Below are positions 33,325 to 41,606 of a stretch of 64,000 nucleotides of DNA, one piece after another. Each line of letters begins with the position of its first letter. Within the stretch, counting starts at the first letter, position 1. The notes under the pieces are model-generated. The model had not been told where the DNA came from, searched no databases, and was given only the letters and a program-made list of their open reading frames with translations. The DNA is from Thermobifida halotolerans. Its GTDB lineage: Bacteria; Actinomycetota; Actinomycetes; Streptosporangiales; Streptosporangiaceae. The translations under genes were made by a program, and so were the position numbers. The stretch covers positions 3,844,001-3,908,000 of the forward strand of contig NZ_CP063196.1 of the NCBI RefSeq assembly GCF_003574835.2, read 5' to 3'.

Positions 33325-35897
33325 CCTCCACGGACGTGCGCCTGGAACCGCCTCCTCGGCAGCCGCTCCCCGGCGGCCCGCCCCGGCGCTCCTCCTGGCA
33401 CGCCCGCGCCAACGCGGTGGTGCTGGTGTGGCTCGCCCTGGCCCTGGCCGCCGCGGCACTGGGCGACCCGCTCGCCCTGCCGCGCTGGCTCCCGGTGCAC
33501 CTGCTCCTGCTCGGCGCGGTGACCAACGCCGCGGTGACCTGGAGCGAGCACTTCGCCGTCGCGCTGCTGCGCCTGCCCCCGCCCCGCCCGCGCTGGTCGG
33601 GGCTGCGGCTGGCGGTGCTGAACACGGGGGTGACGGCCGTCCTCGCCGGTGCGGTGGGCGGCGTCCCGGCGGTCGCGGTGGGCGGCGCGGTGCTCGTCGT
33701 CGGCGTCGCCGTCGGGCACACGGCCGTGCTCGCCGTCCGCTCCCGCTCCGCGCTGCACGGGCGCTTCTCCTACCTGGCGCGCTGGTACATCTGCTCGGGG
33801 GCGGCGCTGGCGGTGGGCGCGGCCCTGGGGGCGGTGCTGGTCTCCGGCTCACTGCCGCAGGTGTGGCAGGAGCGACTGCTGGCCGCGCACGTCCACGCCA
33901 ACCTGCTGGGCTGGGTGGGTCTGGCCGTCCTCGGCACGCTGTTCACCCTGTGGCCGACGGTGCTGCGCACCCGGATCGTCGAGGGCACGTCCGCGTGGGC
34001 GCGCCGGTCCCTGCCTCTGGCCGCCGTCGGACTGGTCGGCGCGGTCGGCGCGCTGACCGCCGGAATACGCTGGGCGGCCGTCGTCGGGCTGGCGCTGTAC
34101 GCGGCGGCGGCCGTGCTCGCTCTCGTCCCACTGCTGCGCACCGCCCGGCAGCGACGCCCGCACAGCGGAGCCTCGTGGACGGTGGCGGCCGGAACCGGCT
34201 GGTTCGCCATCATTCTCGCCGCCGACGTCGCGGTTGTCGCGACCCATCCGGCGCACGCGGTCGCCGACGCCCTCGGGACGCTGCTGCCGCCGGTCCTGGT
34301 CGGCTTCGTCGGCCAGGTGCTGCTCGGTTCCCTGATGTTCCTGCTCCCGGTGGTGCTGGGCGGCGGACCGGCCACGGTGAAACGCGGCACCGCGCTGGTG
34401 GAGCGGTGGTGGCTGCCGCGCCTGATCGCGGTCAACGCGGCGGTGCCGCTGACCGTCCTGCCCGTGCCGCCGTGGGCGGAGACGTCCGCCTGGGCGCTGC
34501 TGCTGGCCGGGCTCACCGTGTCCGTGGCGCTGCTCGCGGCGGCGTTCCTGCGCTCGCGCGGCCTCACCTGGCACACCCCCTCCCCCGCGGTGGTCGGGAC
34601 GGCGCTCGGCGCGGCGCTGAGCGCGGTCGCGATCGGGGTGGCGGGCAGCGGGCTCGGCCCCGCAACCGAGACCGAACCGGTCGCGGCCACCGGCGGGACG
34701 CGCACCGTGGAGGTGAGCCTCGGGAACATGACGATCGACCCGGGCGTGGTCAGTGTCGACATCGGCGAGGAACTGGTGCTCCGCGTGCGCAACGACGACG
34801 TCCAGGCGCACGACCTGTACCTGGACAACGGCGCGCGCACCCCGATGCTCGATCCGGGGCAGAGCGCCGTGCTGGAGGTCGGCGTGGTCACCGGCCCGAT
34901 GGAGGGCTGGTGCACCGTCATGGGGCACCGCGCCGCCGGAATGGACATGCGCGTGGAGACCGGCGAGGGCTCCGACGCGGGGACGGACAGCGCCGCGGAC
35001 GGTTCCGTCAGCGGTGCCGAGTCCGCCCACCTGGACCTGTCCGGGGAGATGAGCCCCGACTGGCGGCCCTACGACGCCGTGCTGGAGCCCGCGCCGGGCG
35101 GTACCGAGCACGAGGTGGAGATCCGGGTCGAGGAGACCGAACTGGAGGTCGCCCCCGGAGTGCGCCAGAGCATGTGGACGTTCAACGGCAGCGTGCCCGG
35201 CCCCGTGCTGCGCGGGAGGGTCGGCGACGTGTTCACCGTGACCTTCGTCAACGACGGCACGATGGGCCACGGCATCGACTTCCACGCCGGAAGCCTCGCC
35301 CCCGACGAGCCCATGCGCACGATCCGGCCGGGCGAGCGGCTCACCTACCGGTTCCGCGCCGAGATGGCCGGGGCCTGGCTCTACCACTGCTCCACCGCGC
35401 CGATGCTGCAGCACCTGGGCAACGGCATGTACGGCGCGGTGGTCGTCGACCCGCCGGACCTGGAGCCGGTCGACCGCGAGTACCTGCTGGTGCAGGGTGA
35501 GCTGTACCTGGGCGAGCCGGGCGGCGCCGAGCAGGTCGCGCGGATGGACGCGGGCGAGCCCGACGCCTGGGTGTTCAACGGCACCGCCGCCGGATACGAC
35601 CACGCGCCGCTGGAGGCCGCCGCCGGGGAGCGGGTGCGGATCTGGGCGGTGGCGGCCGGACCGACCAGCGGCACCTCCCTGCACGTGGTCGGCGCGCGGT
35701 TCGACACCGTCTACAAGGAGGGCGCCTACCGCCTGCGCCCCGGTGACGACGGGGGCGCGCAGGCGCTGGACCTGGCGCCCGCGCAGGGCGGTTTCGTGGA
35801 GACCGTCTTCCCCGAGCCGGGCACCTACCCCTTCGTCGACCACGACTTCCGGCACGGCGAGAACGGCGCCCACGGGTTGTTCGAGGTGACGGAGTGA
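33321..35897 (+). CDS. membrane domain-cupredoxin-copper nitrite reductase fusion
   Basis: An 858-residue three-part protein. Residues about 30-445 form about 12 membrane helices with a H-V-H-A-N-L-L-G-W-V-G-L motif (190-201). Residues about 460-545 are a cupredoxin with type-1 copper ligands His497, Cys531, His536 and Met541/543. Residues about 600-858 are a NirK-type two-cupredoxin unit. By alignment to known NirK the type-1 ligands are His650, Cys690, His698 and Met703; the type-2 ligands are His655, His689 and His788, with His841 in the position of the second-domain catalytic His region, and Asp653 as catalytic Asp. All ligands are present, so it should reduce nitrite to NO outside the membrane. 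The membrane domain may feed electrons through the extra cupredoxin. Confidence 0.88.
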   Translation: MTSTDVRLEPPPRQPLPGGPPRRSSWHARANAVVLVWLALALAAAALGDPLALPRWLPVHLLLLGAVTNAAVTWSEHFAVALLRLPPPRPRWSGLRLAVLNTGVTAVLAGAVGGVPAVAVGGAVLVVGVAVGHTAVLAVRSRSALHGRFSYLARWYICSGAALAVGAALGAVLVSGSLPQVWQERLLAAHVHANLLGWVGLAVLGTLFTLWPTVLRTRIVEGTSAWARRSLPLAAVGLVGAVGALTAGIRWAAVVGLALYAAAAVLALVPLLRTARQRRPHSGASWTVAAGTGWFAIILAADVAVVATHPAHAVADALGTLLPPVLVGFVGQVLLGSLMFLLPVVLGGGPATVKRGTALVERWWLPRLIAVNAAVPLTVLPVPPWAETSAWALLLAGLTVSVALLAAAFLRSRGLTWHTPSPAVVGTALGAALSAVAIGVAGSGLGPATETEPVAATGGTRTVEVSLGNMTIDPGVVSVDIGEELVLRVRNDDVQAHDLYLDNGARTPMLDPGQSAVLEVGVVTGPMEGWCTVMGHRAAGMDMRVETGEGSDAGTDSAADGSVSGAESAHLDLSGEMSPDWRPYDAVLEPAPGGTEHEVEIRVEETELEVAPGVRQSMWTFNGSVPGPVLRGRVGDVFTVTFVNDGTMGHGIDFHAGSLAPDEPMRTIRPGERLTYRFRAEMAGAWLYHCSTAPMLQHLGNGMYGAVVVDPPDLEPVDREYLLVQGELYLGEPGGAEQVARMDAGEPDAWVFNGTAAGYDHAPLEAAAGERVRIWAVAAGPTSGTSLHVVGARFDTVYKEGAYRLRPGDDGGAQALDLAPAQGGFVETVFPEPGTYPFVDHDFRHGENGAHGLFEVTE

Positions 35898-35899
35898 CG

Positions 35900-36340
35900 A
35901 TGCTGACGATCTGGACGGTGGTGCGGTTCCTGCACGTTCTGGGGGCCGCGCTGTGGGTGGGCGGGCAGCTCACCGTGTCGCTGGTGGTGCTTCCGCTGGC
36001 CCGGCGCGGCCTGGACGCCGAACGCCGGGGTTCGGTGCTGACCGCGATCGGCAGGCGTTTCGGCCTGCTCACGGTGGCGTTCTTCCTTCCGGTGCAGATC
36101 GGCACCGGCATCGCCCTGGCCTGGCGTCGGGGGGTGACCTGGGAGTCGCTGCTGGTCCCCGGCTACGGCCGGATCCTGGCCGCCAAGCTGGCGCTGTTCG
36201 CCGTGGTGATGCTCGCCGCCGCGCTGCACGGCGCGGCCAGTTCCCGGGGGTATCCGGTCCTCGCCCGGGTCATGGCCGTCACCAGCCTGGTGACCTCGGT
36301 GGGCGTGGTCGCCCTCGCCACCGCGCTGCCCGTGACCTGA
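35900..36340 (+). CDS. CopD/DUF2269-like small membrane protein
   Basis: A 146-residue protein with four hydrophobic helices. The first is W-T-V-V-R-F-L-H-V-L-G-A-A-L-W-V-G-G-Q-L-T-V-S, in which F-L-H-x-x-G-x-x-x-W-x-G-G is typical of CopD-like and related proteins with a haem- or copper-binding His. I choose ATG 35900 because GGAG stands 5 bases upstream; GTG 35894 overlapping the nirK stop is the alternative. It probably helps copper or haem supply to NirK, an inference from linkage. Confidence 0.75.
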   Translation: MLTIWTVVRFLHVLGAALWVGGQLTVSLVVLPLARRGLDAERRGSVLTAIGRRFGLLTVAFFLPVQIGTGIALAWRRGVTWESLLVPGYGRILAAKLALFAVVMLAAALHGAASSRGYPVLARVMAVTSLVTSVGVVALATALPVT

Positions 36341-36449
36341 CCCTCCGGCCCGGCCGCGTGCCTGTTTGCGCACCCGCGACTCCGTCAGCACCGGAACTGC
36401 GCGCCGCGGCCCCTCCCCCGGTTCGGCCACCGACTTTCGCGAGGACGGT

Positions 36450-37076
36450 TCAGGGGCGACCCGTCTCCCGGAGTACCTCGCCGTTCCCCCTGTCCCGGCC
36501 TCCCGGCACTGCCGTTCGGACCGCTCGGCCGCCCCGTGCGCGGGCGTGGTGCCGGGCGGCCTTGGCGCGGTTGCCGCACGTCGCCATGGAGCACCAGCGC
36601 CGGGTGCCGTTCTTGGACGTGTCGAGGAAGCGCAGGACGCACGCGGGGTTGGCGCAGCGTCGGATGCGGTCGGGGTGCTCCGCCAGGAGGGTCAGGTAGT
36701 TGTCGGCGGCGGTCCACGCGGCCGCCCACGAGGGGTGGTCGAACTCCACCGTCTCCTCGGGTCCGCCCGAGCGCAGCGACCGGCGTACCAGGCCGTGGGC
36801 GAGCACGGCGTTGAGCGCCTCGGCCGCCTCGGGGTTGCCCGGGGTGTCGACCAGTCGATCCAGGATCTCGCGGGTGTGCACGAGGTTGGCGAGCGTGGGG
36901 AGGTCGGCGGGGCACCGCCCGGTCAGGTCGACGTCGTCGAGCCACCGCCGCAGTCCGTCGAGGGTCTCGAGCAGGTCACGGTCTGCGGAGCCCGCGATCC
37001 ACCGGGTGTTGAGCAGGTCGAGGGCGACCGGTTCCCCGACGAGCGGTCGCGCTGGCGTCGTGCTCGATGCGGCCAT
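36450..37076 (-). CDS. CGNR zinc-finger regulator (ABATE domain), first copy
   Basis: A 208-residue protein. The N-terminal ABATE-type ligand domain starts P-V-A-L-D-L-L-N-T-R-W. The C-terminal CGNR zinc finger reads C-A-N-P-A-C-V-L-R-F-L-D-T-S-K-N-G-T-R-R-W-C-S-M-A-T-C-G-N-R, with four Cys and the name-giving C-G-N-R; it should bind DNA. It is divergent from the VOC and PPOX-fold genes. The intervening 194 bp hold CTAAC-N20-GTTAG operator-like sites shared with the second CGNR locus. It most likely controls that divergent pair and itself. Confidence 0.85.
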   Translation of the reverse strand: MAASSTTPARPLVGEPVALDLLNTRWIAGSADRDLLETLDGLRRWLDDVDLTGRCPADLPTLANLVHTREILDRLVDTPGNPEAAEALNAVLAHGLVRRSLRSGGPEETVEFDHPSWAAAWTAADNYLTLLAEHPDRIRRCANPACVLRFLDTSKNGTRRWCSMATCGNRAKAARHHARARGGRAVRTAVPGGRDRGNGEVLRETGRP

Positions 37077-37162
37077 CGACTCTCCTTGCCGGGACGGGAG
37101 ATCGCTGTTCGCAGCCTATCCCGCCGACCGTGCGCAGCTCCTCGGGCGGCGACCCCCCTGAT

Positions 37163-37233
37163 CTAACCCTCCAAACATATTTTAGTGGTTGCCAATCGAA
37201 CACCTAACCTCTAAAGTCATTTTTGCCAGTTAG
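37163..37233. promoter_or_regulatory. CGNR operator-like sites, locus 1
   Basis: CTAAC at 37204-37208 and GTTAG at 37229-37233 form CTAAC-N20-GTTAG, 38 bp before the VOC gene. A second, imperfect copy starts with CTAAC at 37163 and has GTTGC at the expected place (37188-37192). The outermost elements extend to GATCTAAC (37160-37167) and GTTAGATC (37229-37236), a perfect 8-bp inverted repeat. The region is strikingly AT-rich for this genome. Two perfect copies of the same motif occur at the second CGNR locus. Confidence 0.75.
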
Positions 37234-37270
37234 ATCGAAGGGGTTTCGCCCCGGAGAGTTGAGGTGTGCC

Positions 37271-37723
37271 ATGGCGCCGTCGAACCTGCGGACGGGTCAC
37301 GTGGGGCTGAACGTCACCGACATCAGCCGCTCGGTCGACTTCTACGTGCGCGTCTTCGGCTTCGAGGTGGTGGACAGGAGCACGGAGCCGGGGCGGGAGT
37401 TCGCCTTCCTCGGCCGCGACGGCCGACTCGTCCTGACCCTGTGGCCGCAGGGCGGCACCCCGTTCGACGGGGGCACGGCGGGGCTGCACCACCTGTCGTT
37501 CCAGGTCGACTCCATGGAGGAGGTGCGCGCCGCCGAGGCGCGACTGCGGGAGTTGTCCGCCGACTTCGCCTATGACGGCGTCGTCCCGCACGGTGAGGGG
37601 GCCTCCTCCGGGGGCGTCTTCTTCCACGACCCCGACGGCATCCGGCTGGAGATCTACGCGCCCACCGGTGCGGAATCCGCCAGGGTCCCCGTCACCGCCG
37701 CTCCCACCTGCGGCTTCTTCTAG
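37271..37723 (+). CDS. VOC-family (glyoxalase-like) protein
   Basis: A 150-residue single VOC protein with two beta-alpha-beta-beta-beta modules. G-H-V-G-L-N-V-T-D-I-S-R-S-V-D-F-Y starts the first, with His as first metal ligand. G-L-H-H-L-S-F-Q-V starts the second, and F-F-H-D-P-D-G-I-R-L-E-I-Y-A-P ends with the Glu metal ligand. Members bind a metal and act as isomerases, dioxygenases or resistance proteins; the substrate is unknown. The start is ATG 37271 with GAGG upstream. It is followed 61 bp on by a PPOX-fold gene and is controlled from the operator sites just upstream. Confidence 0.85.
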   Translation: MAPSNLRTGHVGLNVTDISRSVDFYVRVFGFEVVDRSTEPGREFAFLGRDGRLVLTLWPQGGTPFDGGTAGLHHLSFQVDSMEEVRAAEARLRELSADFAYDGVVPHGEGASSGGVFFHDPDGIRLEIYAPTGAESARVPVTAAPTCGFF

Positions 37724-37784
37724 CCGTCCGCGGGGCGCCCCGGCGGGGCGCCCCGTCCTCCACCGCAGAAAGGACGATCGGGAC

Positions 37785-38699
37785 ATGTTCTCCTATCACC
37801 GGGGGGAGCGCGCGGTGCAGGAGCGGGCCGGCCTGACCGCCCGGGCGGACCACTCCGCCCGGGCGGTCGCCCGGACGATCCCGGAGGTGGCCGCCCGGTT
37901 CCTGACCGACCGGCCGATGCTCGTGGTGGGCGCGGCCGACGGGCGCGGCCGCGTGTGGTGCTCGGCGCTGACCGGACCGCCCGGCTTCCTGCGGGTCCCC
38001 GACGAGCGGACCCTGGAGGTCGCCGCGGTGCCGCGTGCCGACGACCCACTGGCCGAAACCCTCACCGGGGGCGAGACGAAGGTCGGCACGGTGGCCGTCG
38101 ATCCGGCCACCCGCAGACGCATGCGGCTCAACGGCACCGCGCGTCCGGTCGACGGCGGCCTGCGGATCACGGCCGACCAGGTCTACGCCAACTGCCCCAA
38201 GTACATCCAGCGGCGCACCCCCGAGGCGCCCGCCTGCGGAAGCGCGGGCGAACCGCGGCGCAGCACCGGCCTCGACACGCGCCAGCGCGCCCTCCTCGCC
38301 CGGGCCGACACCTTCTACGTCGCCACGTCCGACGACGCGGGAAACGCCGACGCGAGCCACCGGGGCGGCGACCCCGGCTTCCTGCGGCCGCTCGCCCCCG
38401 ACCGACTCGTCTGGCCCGACTACGTCGGCAACGCCATGCTCATGACCCTGGGCAACCTGGCGGTCAACCCCGGCGCCGGACTGCTCGTGCCCGACTGGGA
38501 GACGGGGGACCTGCTGCACCTCACCGGCACCGCGCGCCTCCTGTGGGACGTCGAGGTTCCGCAGACGCGGCGCGCCGTGGAGTTCACGGTCGCCGAGGTC
38601 GTCGAGACGCCGGGGGCGGGCCCCGTCGCCCGCGGCGGTGTCGAGCGCTCCAGGCACAACCCACCGGTCGTCCCGATGTCTTCGGCGGGCATCCGCTGA
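37785..38699 (+). CDS. pyridoxamine 5'-phosphate oxidase-fold flavoprotein
   Basis: A 304-residue protein of the PPOX/FMN-binding split-barrel family. Signature: V-Y-A-N-C-P-K-Y-I-Q-R-R near residue 140, followed by a second half beginning D-T-F-Y-V-A-T-S-D-D-A-G-N-A-D-A-S-H-R-G-G. G-N-L-A-V-N-P-G-A-G-L-L lies in the FMN-binding strand region. Enzymes of this kind reduce or oxidise small molecules using FMN or F420; the substrate is not predictable here. ATG 37785. With the VOC protein it forms a likely CGNR-controlled detoxification pair. Confidence 0.82.
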   Translation: MFSYHRGERAVQERAGLTARADHSARAVARTIPEVAARFLTDRPMLVVGAADGRGRVWCSALTGPPGFLRVPDERTLEVAAVPRADDPLAETLTGGETKVGTVAVDPATRRRMRLNGTARPVDGGLRITADQVYANCPKYIQRRTPEAPACGSAGEPRRSTGLDTRQRALLARADTFYVATSDDAGNADASHRGGDPGFLRPLAPDRLVWPDYVGNAMLMTLGNLAVNPGAGLLVPDWETGDLLHLTGTARLLWDVEVPQTRRAVEFTVAEVVETPGAGPVARGGVERSRHNPPVVPMSSAGIR

Positions 38700-38707
38700 G
38701 GCCGCGG

Positions 38708-38729
38708 CGGCCCGGCCCCGGCCGGGCCG
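38708..38729. terminator. hairpin between convergent genes
   Basis: A perfect 10-bp stem (38708-38717 with 38720-38729) and a CC loop between the PPOX gene stop (38699) and the HPP gene stop (38733, minus). Probably a bidirectional terminator. Confidence 0.65.
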
Positions 38730-38732
38730 TCC

Positions 38733-39263
38733 CTACCACCAGTAGACGGGGTAGGGACGACCGGAGAGTCGGGCGCCGACCATGCCGACCAGCACGAGCA
38801 CCGTGGTGGCCAGGGCCAGCAGCGCGGTGAACGACACAAGCGGAGGCGCGTCGACGGCGACGATGACGGCGGTGGCGGCGGCCGGGGAGTGCGGGGTGCG
38901 GGCCAGCGCCATGACGCCCAGCGCGAGTCCGCCCGCGACCGCGGCGCTCCAGAGCCCCGGACCGAGTACGGCGAGCACGGCGAAACCGGTCAGGGCCGAC
39001 AGCAACTGTCCCCCGACGACACTGCGGGGCTGCGCCAGCGGGAGCGCGGGCGCTCCGGCGACGAGGGCCATGCTCGCCGCGAGCGGCGGGATGAGCAGCG
39101 GCACGTCCAGCAGTACCGCGAGGAGCGCCAGGACGAGCAGCGCGGTGACGCTGGTGGCGGTGGCCAGGAGCAGGACGCGCGGCCCCGGTGACGCGGGGGC
39201 GCGGCCCGCGAGACGGGCGAACGGGGTGGCGGGCCGCTTCGACACGGTCGGGGGGTGGGTCAT
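38733..39263 (-). CDS. HPP-family membrane protein
   Basis: A 176-residue membrane protein with about five helices. It contains P-R-S-V-V-G-G-Q-L-L-S-A-L-T-G and A-R-T-P-H-S-P-A-A-A-T-A-V, both hallmarks of the HPP family (named for a His-Pro-Pro motif, which is H-S-P here). Plant and cyanobacterial HPP proteins include nitrite transporters. A nitrite role is therefore possible beside a denitrification region, but is an inference. ATG 39263. It diverges from the second CGNR gene, with two copies of CTAAC-N20-GTTAG between them. Confidence 0.8.
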   Translation of the reverse strand: MTHPPTVSKRPATPFARLAGRAPASPGPRVLLLATATSVTALLVLALLAVLLDVPLLIPPLAASMALVAGAPALPLAQPRSVVGGQLLSALTGFAVLAVLGPGLWSAAVAGGLALGVMALARTPHSPAAATAVIVAVDAPPLVSFTALLALATTVLVLVGMVGARLSGRPYPVYWW

Positions 39264-39293
39264 CTCAGGTGATCCGATCGACGGAGAGACGAA

Positions 39294-39323
39294 CTAACGG
39301 ATGTATATATCCTCATCCGTTAG
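39294..39323. promoter_or_regulatory. CGNR operator-like site, locus 2, proximal to HPP gene
   Basis: CTAAC-N20-GTTAG. Here the inverted repeat extends to 10 bp per arm (CTAACGGATG / CATCCGTTAG) with the spacer TATATATCCT, whose TATATA could be the -10 of the HPP gene promoter (start 39263). Binding would therefore repress. Confidence 0.8.
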
Positions 39324-39353
39324 CAAATGCCTTGGAGGAGTCTGCCAGATTTC

Positions 39354-39383
39354 CTAACCGCAAGCAAGAGCAGATACCGTTAG
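39354..39383. promoter_or_regulatory. CGNR operator-like site, locus 2, proximal to CGNR gene
   Basis: A second CTAAC-N20-GTTAG, with start exactly 60 bp from the first and ending 4 bp before the CGNR ATG at 39387. It would overlap the translation start region and suits autorepression. Confidence 0.75.
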
Positions 39384-39386
39384 TAG

Positions 39387-40007
39387 ATGGACGTCTCCGC
39401 ATCCGTGAAGGACATGCCGGTCCGCGGGGAGCATCCCGCGCTGGACCTGGTCAACACCACCTTCATCAGGGGAGGGCTGCGCGGGCAGCTCATCGACGTA
39501 CTGCGCACCCCGGCCGACCTGGACGAGTGGATCGCCGACCACCGCGGCCCGCTGGACCTGGTCGAGCCGTACCCGGCACTCGACGGTCCGGATGGTCCGG
39601 CGGCGCTCGCGGCCTTCCTCGAACTGCGCGAGGCACTGCGCCGCCTGCTGCGCGCGACCGTCGACGGCGAGTCCCCCACCGCCGCCGACGTGACCGCCGT
39701 GAACTCCGCCGCCCGTGCCTGCGTGGACTGGATCGAACTGCCGCCCTCCGCCGACGGGCCGCCGCTGCGCCGCTCCTCCTCCGCCGACCCGGCCACCGTC
39801 CTGCGCGCCCGCGTCGCCCGGACCGCCGTGGAGTTGCTGACCGGCCCCGACCGCGCCCTCCTGCGCGCCTGCCCGGCCCCCGGGTGCATCCTCTTCTACC
39901 TGCGCAGCCATCCCAGGCGCGCCTGGTGCTCTCCCGCCTGCGGCACCCGCGTCCGCGTCGCCCGCCACAGCCGACGGCACGGCGTGGACCCCTCCCACGA
40001 CCGCTGA
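39387..40007 (+). CDS. CGNR zinc-finger regulator (ABATE domain), second copy
   Basis: A 206-residue paralogue of the 36450-37076 regulator. The N-terminus has H-P-A-L-D-L-V-N-T-T-F. The C-terminal finger is C-P-A-P-G-C-I-L-F-Y-L-R-S-H-P-R-R-A-W-C-S-P-A-C-G-T-R; here the name motif C-G-N-R is C-G-T-R. Start ATG 39387; ATG 39414 is an alternative. It probably represses the divergent HPP gene and itself through the two operator-like sites. Confidence 0.85.
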   Translation: MDVSASVKDMPVRGEHPALDLVNTTFIRGGLRGQLIDVLRTPADLDEWIADHRGPLDLVEPYPALDGPDGPAALAAFLELREALRRLLRATVDGESPTAADVTAVNSAARACVDWIELPPSADGPPLRRSSSADPATVLRARVARTAVELLTGPDRALLRACPAPGCILFYLRSHPRRAWCSPACGTRVRVARHSRRHGVDPSHDR

Positions 40008-40022
40008 CCGGGCTCCCGCGCC

Positions 40023-41213
40023 TCAGCCGACCGGCTGCCGCCCTCCCACCGCCGTGGCCCCCTCCCTGTACAGGGTCAGCGCGGTGACGTCGTCCCGGAA
40101 GTGGTCACCGGTGAAGCGGCGCAGGTCGGCGGCGAGCGTCTCGATGACCCGCTCCGAGGGCACGTCCTCCCAGCCGCGCAGGCGCTCCTCCAGGGGATAG
40201 AAGGCGCCGCCGCGGTCGCGCGCCTCGGTGACGCCGTCGGTGCACAGCAGCAGGGCCCCGTCGGGCGGCAGGGCGAACTCCCCGAGGGCACGGGGTTCCG
40301 GGACGAGCCCGCCGAGCCCCAGGGGCGCGCCGGGCTCGGACAGGGCGACCGGACCGGTCCGACCCGGCCTCACCAGGTAGGGCGGGATGTGTCCGCAGTT
40401 GACGGCACACACCTTGGCCTGCTCGTCGATGTCGAGGATGAGCGCGGTGACGAAGCGCTCGGGTTCCTCGATCTGCTGGGCGTGGAAGTTGTACTGCACG
40501 ACCGCGTCCTCCATGGCGTCCACCAGTTCGCGGATGTCCTTCGTCCGGTAGGCGGTACTGCGGAAGGCCCCGAGGACGGAGAAGGCGGTGCCGATGGCGG
40601 GCAGGCCCTTGCCCTGGACGTCGGCGATCAGCACCCGGACCCCGTGCGGGGAGTCCACCACCTCGTAGACGTCGCCGCCGACCATCCTGTCCTCCTCCAC
40701 CGGCCGGTAGCGACCGTCCACGACGACACCGCCCGCGCGGGCGGGCAGCGGACGGAGGATACGCCGCTGCAGTTCCGCGACGGTCGACCGCAGGCGGCGG
40801 ACCTCGTCCTCGTGGGAGCGCCGCCGGGCCGTCTCCTCGCCGTGGCGGATGCGGTACCAGCACGCCGCGGTGCTCAGCGCGCCGAACGCCGCGGCGAGAA
40901 GCAGTGAGTAGGCGTCGGTCACGTCGATTCCGCCCCGAAGGGTGAACGTCACGGCCGCCACGAGGAGGATCCACACCGAGACGGCCGCGGTCTGCCAGAC
41001 CGCGCCCACGCCCGCGACGACCGCGGGAAGGAAGACGAGGAACGGGACCAGTCGGACGAGCGCCCCCACCTGGTAGCCGACGGCGAGGATGAGCGCGGCG
41101 ACCCCGGCCCCCCAGAACACGAACGTGCGGAAGGAGAGGGACAGCAGTCGTGTCGCCCGGTGGTCGGGGGCCTGCTCCGTGCTCGCGGCTCCGTCAACGC
41201 CGGAACTGCGCAT
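40023..41213 (-). CDS. membrane-bound SpoIIE-type PP2C phosphatase
   Basis: A 396-residue protein with about five transmembrane helices in residues 27-125, a helical linker with likely coiled coil (about 125-160), and a SpoIIE-type serine phosphatase domain. Metal-binding motifs are V-G-G-D-V-Y-E-V (Asp after Gly-Gly), I-A-D-V-Q-G-K-G-L-P-A and, near the end, F-R-D-D-V-T-A-L. Such proteins act on anti-anti-sigma factors in stress or development signalling; no partner kinase or antagonist is encoded nearby. ATG 41213 has GGAGGAG 6 bases upstream. It converges on the CGNR gene, with 15 bp between the stops. Confidence 0.88.
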   Translation of the reverse strand: MRSSGVDGAASTEQAPDHRATRLLSLSFRTFVFWGAGVAALILAVGYQVGALVRLVPFLVFLPAVVAGVGAVWQTAAVSVWILLVAAVTFTLRGGIDVTDAYSLLLAAAFGALSTAACWYRIRHGEETARRRSHEDEVRRLRSTVAELQRRILRPLPARAGGVVVDGRYRPVEEDRMVGGDVYEVVDSPHGVRVLIADVQGKGLPAIGTAFSVLGAFRSTAYRTKDIRELVDAMEDAVVQYNFHAQQIEEPERFVTALILDIDEQAKVCAVNCGHIPPYLVRPGRTGPVALSEPGAPLGLGGLVPEPRALGEFALPPDGALLLCTDGVTEARDRGGAFYPLEERLRGWEDVPSERVIETLAADLRRFTGDHFRDDVTALTLYREGATAVGGRQPVG

Positions 41214-41606
41214 CGCGGTCTCCTCCCGGATCGGTGTCGTGCGTCTCCGGTTCCCGTGGGTGCACCGTGAAAACGTCACCACGGTGACCCGGAAAACTGC
41301 CGGACCGAAACCGCCGACGGCCGCCCCGCCGGAGGGGGTGGGCTGGCGCAGGAGTGGGGAGGCGCCCCCGGCACCGACCCACCCGCGCCCCACCTCCCCG
41401 CACTGCGGAGATGCCGTGCACCACAGGCTTCCCCAGCCCAGGAGGGGGAATCCAGGTGGCCCCCACCTCAGGGGGTCTTGCAACCCCACCCCCACGGGGC
41501 TGAGGCCACACAGCCCCTGAGGCGGAGGCCGCCCGAAAGCCCATGCCGGGAAGCCCCTCCGGCACACCGCCGCCGAAGGAGCCGGGCCGAGCCGGGAGCC
41601 GTGGCC
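41214..41606. other. 393-bp gap with a long hairpin
   Basis: No gene seen. CCTCAGGGG (41466-41474) pairs with CCCCTGAGG (41514-41522). Several further C-rich and G-rich runs could refold with these. It lies after the DadA-like gene and before the SpoIIE gene on the minus strand, so it may be a terminator, a leader RNA or both. Confidence 0.4.
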
